NCBI GenBank assembly: GCA_035560235.1
Contig: DATMAG010000061.1
Coordinates: 1-64,000, forward strand
Length of the DNA stretch: 64,000 bases
Direction of reading: 5' to 3'
DNA from: DASRDU01 sp035560235
GTDB taxonomy: Bacteria; Acidobacteriota; Blastocatellia; RBC074
The position numbers and the translations under genes are program-made. The notes beneath the pieces were generated by a model that saw only the letters and a list, made by a program, of their open reading frames with translations, searched no databases and had not been told where the DNA came from. Shown piece by piece: positions 57,476-64,000 of this stretch (position 1 is the first letter of the stretch; each line of letters begins with the position of its first letter).

Positions 57476-57596
57476 GGGTCAGTTCATTGTCTCTTTGGAG
57501 CGCAGGCAGCCTGCCTGCCAGACTTCGATCAGGGGCTTTTTTCCGCAAGCCATGCAGGCAGGCTGCCTGCGCTCCAGCGAGACAATCAATTGACCC
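57476..57596. repeat. 43-bp-arm palindrome, GGAGCGCAGGCAGCCTGCCTGC type
   Basis: Left arm 57476-57518 and right arm 57554-57596 match at 39 of 43 positions; the inner 23 bp, beginning TGGAGCGCAGGC, are perfect. The loop is 35 nt. It lies between the divergent dacB and M14 peptidase genes, so it occupies the promoter region. The rest of that gap shows no gene. Confidence 0.85.
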
Positions 57597-57649
57597 TGAA
57601 TTCATCCGACAACAACATGCTTTTCTAATCATCTGACCGGAGCGCTCAC

Positions 57650-60166
57650 ATGAAAACCATTCGCTTCAGCCTGCTGCTGATCGTTTTCTGCCTCACCACT
57701 GCGCCTGCCTTCGCGCAGGCTGGCCGAACCGTCACCGCCACTGCCGCACAGACCGTGCCCGCGCCTGAATCGGTGCTGGGCTTCAGAATCGGCACTGATC
57801 GCAAGCTGGCGAAGTGGGAGCAGTTCGTCACTTACTTCAATCGCCTGGCGCAATCGAGCGACCGCATCAAAGTTGACACGCTCGGCCAGACCACGCTGGG
57901 CCGTCCGTTCATCGTCGCCACGATCAGTTCACCCGAAAATCTCAAACAGCTCGATGCGCTCAGAGAGATTCAGACCAGGCTCGCTGATCCGCGCCTGATC
58001 AGTCAGCAACAGCCGCTCAGTGAACTGATTCAGCGCGGCAGAACCGTTGTCGTCATTACGTGCAGCATTCATTCAACCGAGGTCGGCGGCACTTTCACTG
58101 CGACCGAACTGGCGTATCGCCTGACTTCATCAAACACGCCTGACATTCAGCAGATTCTTGAGAACACCGTCATCCTGCTCGTGCCATCGCTCAATCCTGA
58201 CGGCACTGACATTGTTGCCGACTGGTATCAGAAAACGGTCGGCACTCCGGCTGAAGGCACAGCGCCGCCTGAGCTGTATCATCATTACACCGGCCACGAC
58301 AACAACCGTGACTGGTACGCCTTCACGCAGGTCGAGACGCAGATGACCGTGGATAAAATTCTCAACGTCTGGCATCCACAGATTCTGCACGACATTCATC
58401 AGATGGGTGGCAGCGGTGCGCGCCTCTTTGTGCCGCCGTATGTCGAACCCTGGGAGCCGAATATTGATCCGGCGATCATCGCGGGCGTCAACGCACTCGG
58501 TTCAGTGATGGCGTCGGAGGTGATTGCGCAGGGCAGGAGCGGCGTGGTCATCAATGGCGTCTACGATGCGTGGACTCCGGCGCGCGCTTATGCCCATTAT
58601 CACGCGGGGCTGCGCATTCTTTCAGAAACAGCGAGCGCGCGACTGGCAACGCCGGTTGATGTGCCGTTTGAGCGACTGGGGCCGGGCATTGGTTACAACG
58701 CGAAGATACAGTCGTGGAACTATCCGAAGCTGTGGCCGGGCGGGCGCTGGACGATTCGTGACATTGTTGATTATCAGGAAGCGGCGGCGATGGCGCTGCT
58801 TGGTCACGCAGCGCGTTATCGTGAACAGTATCTGCGCAACTTTTATGAAATCGGTCGCCGCGCCGTTGCGCCAAAGCAGAACCTTTACGCCTGGCTGCTG
58901 CCTGAACCTGAACTGCCTTCGTCAATCGCTGCTGCGGCAAAGGAAATCAGGGATGAGATCAAAGCCCGCAGCACGCAGGATGAACAGAAACATTCAGAAT
59001 CAGACGAAGCGATCAAAAAGATCACCGGCACGCCTGCGACTTCTGAAGAGGTCAGTTACTTTTACAAGACCGAAGGGCTTGACCGCGTGCTGGCGATTCT
59101 GCAGCGCGGCGGCGTCGAAGTCGTGCGCGCCAGAAAAGAATTCACGGCTGACGGCAAACGCTACGCCGCAGGTACGCACATTGTGCTGATGAATCAGCCG
59201 TACGCGGCGTTTGCGAAAACGCTGCTTGAAAGGCAGGTCTATCCCGACCTGCGCGAATATCCGGGCGGCCCGCCGCGCCGTCCTTATGACGTGACCGCGC
59301 ACACACTGCCGCTGCTGATGAATGTCAATGCCGTCGCAGTCAAAGAAGCGTTCACCGTCGAAACGCAGCGCGAGCCGTTTGCCCTGGTGCTGCAATCCAG
59401 AGTCAGATCAAATCCCGGCGTGCGCGTCGGTTTGTATCAGAACTATCTCGCTTCGATGGATGAAGGCTGGACGCGGTGGATGTTCGATCAGTACAAATTT
59501 CCTTACACCAGACTGCTGCATCAGGAGATTCGCGCCGGTAATCTGCGCGAAAAGTACGACGCAATCATCCTGCCCGATCAGTCAGCGCAGGCTTTATTCA
59601 ATGGCATTTCAGCCCGCCCGTCACGCGGTGGCGATGAAGAAGCGTCAGGCACATATCCCGAACAGTACACGGGCGGCCTCGGCGAAGCAGGCGTGAAATC
59701 ACTGCGCGAATTCATCGCGGCAGGCGGCACGCTGATTACATTCAATAACGCCTCGAACTTTGCGATTGAACATCTCGGCGTGCCGGTCAGAAACGTGCTG
59801 AAGGGCGTAGCGGCCAGAGAGTTTTACTGCCCCGGTTCAATCCTGCGCACACAGCTTGATTCAGCCAACGCGCTGACCTTCGGCATGGACAGGGAATCAG
59901 TCGCCTGGTTTGAAGGCAGTCCCGCCTTTGAAGTGACTGATCCGAACACGGTGAAAGTCATCGCGCGCTATCCTGACAATACAAACCCGCTGCTTTCAGG
60001 CTGGATTCTCGGTGACAAACTGATTCGCGGCAAAGCGGCGATGGTCGAAGCCACGATGGGCAGGGGCCGCGTCGTGATGTTCGGCTTTCGCCCGCAGTAT
60101 CGCGGTCAGAGCCTCGCCACGCTGCCGCTGCTTTTCAATGCCATTCTGACGAGCAAATCAGAGTAG
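57650..60166 (+). CDS. exported M14-family zinc carboxypeptidase-like protein
   Basis: An 838-residue exported protein with signal LLLIVFCLTTAPAFAQ. The N-terminal half (about 60-400) is an M14 peptidase domain with zinc ligands in CSIHSTEVGGTF (HxxE) and a third His in ILHDIHQMGG. The C-terminal part contains a GATase1-like Rossmann segment (IILPDQSAQALFNG; LREFIAAGGTLITFNNASNF) of the kind found in large Acidobacteria M14 proteins. It should hydrolyse peptides in the periplasm or outside. No ATP or other cofactor motif is seen. Single gene, divergent from dacB. Confidence 0.82.
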   Translation: MKTIRFSLLLIVFCLTTAPAFAQAGRTVTATAAQTVPAPESVLGFRIGTDRKLAKWEQFVTYFNRLAQSSDRIKVDTLGQTTLGRPFIVATISSPENLKQLDALREIQTRLADPRLISQQQPLSELIQRGRTVVVITCSIHSTEVGGTFTATELAYRLTSSNTPDIQQILENTVILLVPSLNPDGTDIVADWYQKTVGTPAEGTAPPELYHHYTGHDNNRDWYAFTQVETQMTVDKILNVWHPQILHDIHQMGGSGARLFVPPYVEPWEPNIDPAIIAGVNALGSVMASEVIAQGRSGVVINGVYDAWTPARAYAHYHAGLRILSETASARLATPVDVPFERLGPGIGYNAKIQSWNYPKLWPGGRWTIRDIVDYQEAAAMALLGHAARYREQYLRNFYEIGRRAVAPKQNLYAWLLPEPELPSSIAAAAKEIRDEIKARSTQDEQKHSESDEAIKKITGTPATSEEVSYFYKTEGLDRVLAILQRGGVEVVRARKEFTADGKRYAAGTHIVLMNQPYAAFAKTLLERQVYPDLREYPGGPPRRPYDVTAHTLPLLMNVNAVAVKEAFTVETQREPFALVLQSRVRSNPGVRVGLYQNYLASMDEGWTRWMFDQYKFPYTRLLHQEIRAGNLREKYDAIILPDQSAQALFNGISARPSRGGDEEASGTYPEQYTGGLGEAGVKSLREFIAAGGTLITFNNASNFAIEHLGVPVRNVLKGVAAREFYCPGSILRTQLDSANALTFGMDRESVAWFEGSPAFEVTDPNTVKVIARYPDNTNPLLSGWILGDKLIRGKAAMVEATMGRGRVVMFGFRPQYRGQSLATLPLLFNAILTSKSE

Positions 60167-60223
60167 CCGCTGCGCGCTGTTCTTCCTGATCCGTGTATAA
60201 TTCCGGCGGAGGAGTAATCTGTT

Positions 60224-60391
60224 ATGAGTTCTCTGCTGACACCTGCTGCACAATCAGAAGCGCTGCTGATGGTGATCAATCCCGGCCCGTTGCGGCCCTG
60301 GATCACAAAGGCATCAATGACTGACTCCTCTCTGTCGAAATCCGGTTATGACAAACCCACAGCAGTTCTCCAGTGTGATTCTGACAGGTAA
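60224..60391 (+). CDS. possible small protein (55 aa), unknown
   Basis: A 55-codon frame beginning MSSLLTPAAQSEALL, preceded by a good ribosome site (GGAGGAG at 60208-60214) and TATAAT at 60196-60201. No family, signal or membrane segment is recognisable. The -10-like box is so close that the transcript would have almost no leader. It could be a chance frame; the strong ribosome site is the only real support. Confidence 0.3.
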   Translation: MSSLLTPAAQSEALLMVINPGPLRPWITKASMTDSSLSKSGYDKPTAVLQCDSDR

Positions 60392-60629
60392 AACGGAGCC
60401 GCAGCCCTGACCGCACTTCGGGAAAATCACTTCCCGGCTCCGATCAATTCATCGGAATATATTTTTCGCAACGCTTCAGCTTTTGAGCAGCCCGTTACGC
60501 ATTACCAGTTGAAGGCAGCAGAAGGGTTGACTCAAAGCATGGTGTCCTGAGCGGTTCTGCCAGACCGTCCGGGTCAGGCCTGAAGGCTCGCCGGCCTGAA
60601 CTGCTGTCCTCGCGACACAAGGAGGAAGT
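60392..60629. other. upstream region of the 146-aa exported protein, no gene recognised
   Basis: About 240 bp without a credible frame. An AT-rich run (AATATATTTTTCGC) near 60456 and TTGACT near 60524 could belong to a promoter, but no well-spaced pair is seen. Confidence 0.4.
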
Positions 60630-61070
60630 ATGAAAAAACAGGTACTGAGCATCATTGCCCTGTCCGGCCTGCTCTTCACGCTGATGACTGGAACCGTCTC
60701 GGCGACCTCAACCATCAGACTCAGAGCGAACATTCCGTTCGAATTCAGCGTCGGAGACAGGACGCTTCCGGCAGGCCGGTACACGGTTGAGCGCATCAAT
60801 CCGTATGTCCTGCTGATTCGCAGCCAGGACTGCCACCAGAGTGCGCTGTCTCTGGCCAATGGCGTTCAGGCTCGCGTGACCAGTGAAACCGGGAAACTCG
60901 TCTTTCATCGTTACGGGAGCCGCTATTTTCTCTCTCAGGTCTGGTCGGGCGGAACCAGCGACGGGTATGAACTGCCCCGCTCCCGCGCTGAACAGGAACT
61001 GAGGAAGAGTCAGAAGCACCTGGCCGGAAATACTCTGAAGCCTGAGACCACAACCATTCAGGCTGAGTAG
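60630..61070 (+). CDS. small exported protein of unknown function (146 aa)
   Basis: A signal peptide (SIIALSGLLFTLMTGTVSA) is followed by a beta-rich domain: IRLRANIPFEFSVGDRTLPA, then GRYTVERINPYVLLIRS. Proteins with this FxFxVGDRxLPAGxYTV pattern are common exported unknowns in Acidobacteriota. No catalytic motif is visible. AAGGAGGAAG lies just before the ATG, a strong ribosome site. A region downstream (61087-61143) has imperfect inverted CAGAG-rich repeats and may end transcription. Confidence 0.75.
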   Translation: MKKQVLSIIALSGLLFTLMTGTVSATSTIRLRANIPFEFSVGDRTLPAGRYTVERINPYVLLIRSQDCHQSALSLANGVQARVTSETGKLVFHRYGSRYFLSQVWSGGTSDGYELPRSRAEQELRKSQKHLAGNTLKPETTTIQAE

Positions 61071-61340
61071 AACCGAAAGCACTCACAGACGCAGAGAGTA
61101 CAGAGGGGCTCAATGCCTGGGCAGCCTCTGTCTCTTCTGCCGTGAGCAGCGGGGATTCACCAGCCTGACGCAGGCGGTCAGGTGTCCATCAGGTGGCCCG
61201 CTCATTGACAGGTCTTCAGTCAGGGCGTATAAAGCGCGCATTCATTTTCAGCTTGATTTATACCCAGTGTAATCAGATTCCGCATTTCCGAACGGGAGGT
61301 TTTCCGGAACAACACAACTCACCTACTGAGGGAGGTAGTT

Positions 61341-61688
61341 ATGATCGAGTATTGGGCAGTTATTGGTTTGGCTTGTCTGGATGACGAATTTCGTAAAGCT
61401 TTGGAGGGAAAAAAGGAAAAGGATGCGGAATTCGAGGGCTACCTGAAAGACCAGGGCTTTCGCCTGAGCCGCTATGAGGTCGGAGAGGTTAAGCGTTTGA
61501 TCGGGATCCCGGAGGTGATCCAAGGGATGGATCTGATTTACAGATTTGAATGGAACCAGTTCATATCCTGCCTGACTGCAAAATTACCTGATGAAAAGTA
61601 CAAGCATCCGACTTTCATCCTGGTTGACGATCAGGTAGTAACACAATTCGCCCCGTCTGTTGCAGAAAAACTGGCTGGTTCAAGATAA
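61341..61688 (+). CDS. hypothetical protein (115 aa), possible RiPP-precursor-like N-terminus
   Basis: A 115-residue soluble protein with a very good ribosome site (GGGAGG). The N-terminal AVIGLACLDDEFRKALEGKK, followed by GFRLSRYEVGEV, recalls nitrile-hydratase-like or Franean1-type leader regions of modified peptides, where a V-I-x-x-x-x-x-DxEFR helix precedes an LSxxE turn. The C-terminal half looks like an ordinary folded domain (HPTFILVDDQVVTQFAPSV). No modification enzyme is adjacent, so the RiPP reading is weak. Function unknown. Confidence 0.55.
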   Translation: MIEYWAVIGLACLDDEFRKALEGKKEKDAEFEGYLKDQGFRLSRYEVGEVKRLIGIPEVIQGMDLIYRFEWNQFISCLTAKLPDEKYKHPTFILVDDQVVTQFAPSVAEKLAGSR

Positions 61689-61774
61689 GGATGTAAAAGT
61701 CTGGCCAGGCAAAAGAAGAGAGCGCAAAAGCAGGCTCGCTGCTGATGTACTTCCCGAACAGGGCAGGTGCGATG

Positions 61775-61819
61775 GATCAGGAGCATTTCAACTCAGGCAA
61801 TGCAGGAAAGCTCCTGATC
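61775..61819. terminator. hairpin between convergent 115-aa and kinase genes
   Basis: GATCAGGAGC (61775-61784) pairs perfectly with GCTCCTGATC (61810-61819) around a 25-nt loop. It lies between genes ending at 61688 and 61840. No T-run. Confidence 0.35.
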
Positions 61820-61839
61820 TGTCTGCTGCTCGGTTGATT

Positions 61840-64000
61840 TCACTGTGGAAGGTTCAGGCGCTGTACCAGGTTTCGGAACTTTGGGTCCGCGCGCAGGCTG
61901 TCCATCATTGGATTCACATTCAGGAGAATCAGCGTACCGGAGCGGTCTGCATAAGCTTTTTCCAGCCATGTGAAAGCCTGTTCCGATTCACCCAATTCCC
62001 CATAGATTGCAGCTATGTAGACTGGCGAGATGTACTGTTCTTTCGAGAGTTCCTGCAATGTGTCAAGTATTTGCTGCGCTTCGCTCTTTCTGTCGCCAGC
62101 GGCATAAGCGTATCCGAGCAGTGCTCTGTTGTTGCCGCCTGGGGAAAGCGCTATTGCTTTTTGTAACTCCTCAATGGCCACCTCAAACATTCTCTTTTTC
62201 ACATAAGCGCGCCCGATGAGCGTATGCGCAAGGGTGAAGTTCTGGTCCAAATCGAGCGTGTTCCGCGCCTGGTCAATCGCCTGATCGTACAAGCGCGCAT
62301 AATAGTAATGCCATCCCACATCCCGGCTGAGAATGAGCGAACGCGGATCCAGTTCCAGGGCCTGTCTGATTTCAGCGAGGGCTGCCTCGTGCTGTCCCAT
62401 CGTCGTCAGATACTGAGCATACCACTGGTGGGCTGTCGAATAGTTCTGATTGAGCGTAATAGCCTGCTTGAACTCTCTCTCAGCGGCTGACCAGTTCCAG
62501 TCATAAAGCAGGCTCACGGCTGCCAGTGAAGTGTGTGCTTCGGCGAGCGTATCATCCAGTTTCAACGCCATTGTTGCTGCTTCCCTGGCCTTGAGCATCG
62601 CCTCTGTCGGCGGAGCAGGGCTTTCCATCAGGATATAAGCGGCAGCCAGATCGGCATAGGCCAGAGCATAGTTCGGGTCTTTGGCGATTGCCTGATTGAG
62701 ATAATCTATCCCTTTCAGAATCCCCTCCGGGTTTCGGGATTGCCAGTGATAATGGCCTTTCAAATAAAGCTGGTAAGCTTCCGGGTTTTGCGTGTCGCGT
62801 TTGCTCAGACGCTGCTGCTGTTCGCCTGTCAGTCTCAAGCTCAGCTTCTCCGAGATTTCACGGGCGATTCCTTCCTGCACGGCAAAGATGTCAGAGAATT
62901 TCCGGTTGTATCTTTCGCCCCAGATTTGCAACCCGGAGGCGACATCTACCAGTTCTGCCTGAATGGTCAGGATGTCGCCGCGCACTCCGGCCCTGCCCGT
63001 CAGCACGGCCCGCACGCCCAGCTCGCTCCCGATCTTTCTGGGGTCTTGTGTTCGTCTTTTGTAACTGAATGCGGTCGTTCGTGGAATGACTCGCAGTTGA
63101 GGCAGTTGTGAGAGCCTGTTGATGACGCTTTCGGCAATTCCATCCGAGAGATACTCAGTTTCTGGATCGGGGCTGTCGTTGTCGAAGGGCAGGATGACCA
63201 GAGAGGGATTCTGACCGGATCCAATGAGCAGATACAAGGCCACCCCAAAAAGCAGGAGCAAGAGCGCCCCTGAAATCAGAGCGATGCTGCGCGAAAACAA
63301 TGGCACGGGCTTGGGAAAAAGGCCTTTCCCTCCTGTGCCAAATGAGATAGTCCGCAGGGCAAAGGCCAGATCCTGCGCCGACTGAAACCGCTCCTCAGGT
63401 TTCTTTTCCAGACAGTGGCTGACGATGTATTCCAGTTCCGGCGGAACGTGATTCGCTGACTCTGCCATCGCAGGCTGAGCTTCATTCAGTATCGCGTTCA
63501 GTTCCTCTGCTGCTGTCTCATGCGCAAAGGCGCGCCGGCCTGTGACCATTTCATACAGCACACAGCCGAGCAGGAAGATGTCACCCGGCGCATCCGCCTC
63601 GTCGCCGCGCACCTGTTCAGGCGACATATACCCGATCGTTCCCAGAACGATTCCGGGTCTCGTGAGCAGCGGCCTGGTTGCAGCGTGACTCTTCTCTGAA
63701 ACCGGAATCACGGGCCTGATTCGGGCGAGGCCGAAATCAAGAATCTTCACGCGTCCGTCGGCAGTCAGAAAGATGTTCTCAGGTTTCAGGTCGCGATGGA
63801 TGATACCTTTGGCATGCGCGGCAGCGAGTCCGTCAGCGACGGCGATCCCAATCTCCACCGCCCTGCGCCAGGGCAGCGCGGAGCGTTCCAGCCGGTCGCG
63901 CAGCGTTTCGCCTTCGAGCAGTTCCGTGACTGCATAGGAAATTCCGTGAGCGTTTCCGAAATCGTGAATGGCGAGAATATTGGGATGCGAGAGCGCGGCC
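61840..64000 (-). CDS. serine/threonine protein kinase with C-terminal TPR domain (N-terminus beyond window)
   Basis: The frame is open to the window end, giving about 719 residues without the glycine loop and VAxK lysine. Visible kinase parts are ALSHPNILAIHDFG, the catalytic loop GIIHRDLKPENIFL, the DFG motif ILDFGLARI and GTIGYMSPEQVRG. A membrane segment (ALISGALLLLLFGVALYLLI) follows. The exported part has a FlgO/TolB-like domain (LPFDNDSPDPETEYLSDGIA) and many TPRs (for example NYALAYADLAAAYILMESPA). This is the common Acidobacteriota receptor-kinase layout. The partner and signal are unknown. Confidence 0.9.
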   Translation of the reverse strand, partial: AALSHPNILAIHDFGNAHGISYAVTELLEGETLRDRLERSALPWRRAVEIGIAVADGLAAAHAKGIIHRDLKPENIFLTADGRVKILDFGLARIRPVIPVSEKSHAATRPLLTRPGIVLGTIGYMSPEQVRGDEADAPGDIFLLGCVLYEMVTGRRAFAHETAAEELNAILNEAQPAMAESANHVPPELEYIVSHCLEKKPEERFQSAQDLAFALRTISFGTGGKGLFPKPVPLFSRSIALISGALLLLLFGVALYLLIGSGQNPSLVILPFDNDSPDPETEYLSDGIAESVINRLSQLPQLRVIPRTTAFSYKRRTQDPRKIGSELGVRAVLTGRAGVRGDILTIQAELVDVASGLQIWGERYNRKFSDIFAVQEGIAREISEKLSLRLTGEQQQRLSKRDTQNPEAYQLYLKGHYHWQSRNPEGILKGIDYLNQAIAKDPNYALAYADLAAAYILMESPAPPTEAMLKAREAATMALKLDDTLAEAHTSLAAVSLLYDWNWSAAEREFKQAITLNQNYSTAHQWYAQYLTTMGQHEAALAEIRQALELDPRSLILSRDVGWHYYYARLYDQAIDQARNTLDLDQNFTLAHTLIGRAYVKKRMFEVAIEELQKAIALSPGGNNRALLGYAYAAGDRKSEAQQILDTLQELSKEQYISPVYIAAIYGELGESEQAFTWLEKAYADRSGTLILLNVNPMMDSLRADPKFRNLVQRLNLPQ

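Overview
The window looks like a chromosomal piece of a Gram-negative bacterium. The gene families point to the Acidobacteriota, probably Blastocatellia-like: large TonB receptors with an N-terminal carboxypeptidase-regulatory domain, a CRTAC1/UnbV protein, DUF3179, a cytochrome-TPR fusion, a Ser/Thr kinase with TPRs, and many intergenic palindromes. This placement rests on family content only.

Layout. 1-0.9 kb: one end of an IS630-like element cutting a redoxin gene, then decayed sequence. 0.9-7.8 kb: glmM, a GH57-APH fusion, a degenerate APH-like protein and an exported kinase-like protein. 8-19.6 kb: a sugar catabolic cluster (NAD epimerase, zinc dehydrogenase, RbsBAC-type ABC transporter with a YhcG-type nuclease gene inside it, FAH-family hydrolase, xylulokinase, Tat-exported TIM-barrel protein), a 5'-deleted amidohydrolase and a tiny Rdx/SelW-like gene. 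19.9-24.6 kb: MFS transporter, enoyl-CoA hydratase, TonB receptor. 24.7-38.9 kb, all minus strand: NHL protein, CRTAC1 protein, exported AhpD-like protein, two exported unknowns, an Oar-like TonB receptor, a DUF3179 membrane protein and a multihaem cytochrome-TPR protein. 39.3-45.5 kb: threonine catabolism (ilvA, tdh-like, kbl), a SnoaL-like protein, mtnA and a coiled-coil protein. 45.6-54.4 kb: a fumarate reductase operon (frdABCD plus one unknown) and a succinate dehydrogenase operon (sdhCAB), with a LysR regulator between them. 54.9-64 kb: HAD phosphatase, small SWEET-like membrane protein, DacB, M14 peptidase, small unknowns and a Ser/Thr kinase cut by the window end.

Most notable are two genes that read correctly only if an in-frame TGA is decoded as selenocysteine. 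(1) A 75-residue Rdx/SelW-like protein at 19369-19596 has TGA at both positions of its redox motif (UxxU). (2) A DUF3179 protein at 34609-35859 has TGA at the first position of its conserved CxxC (UxxC). In both, the frame continues as clear family sequence, and a short hairpin with G in the loop lies about 15-30 nt downstream, as expected of a bacterial SECIS. A UxxU Rdx protein and a DUF3179 selenoprotein are not ones I recognise as described. No selenocysteine machinery gene is visible in the window, so decoding remains an inference.

A second theme is intergenic palindromes. Four sites have arms built of 7-bp tandem units, and five more have long arms of 22-43 bp. They lie between genes and share no obvious sequence across types.
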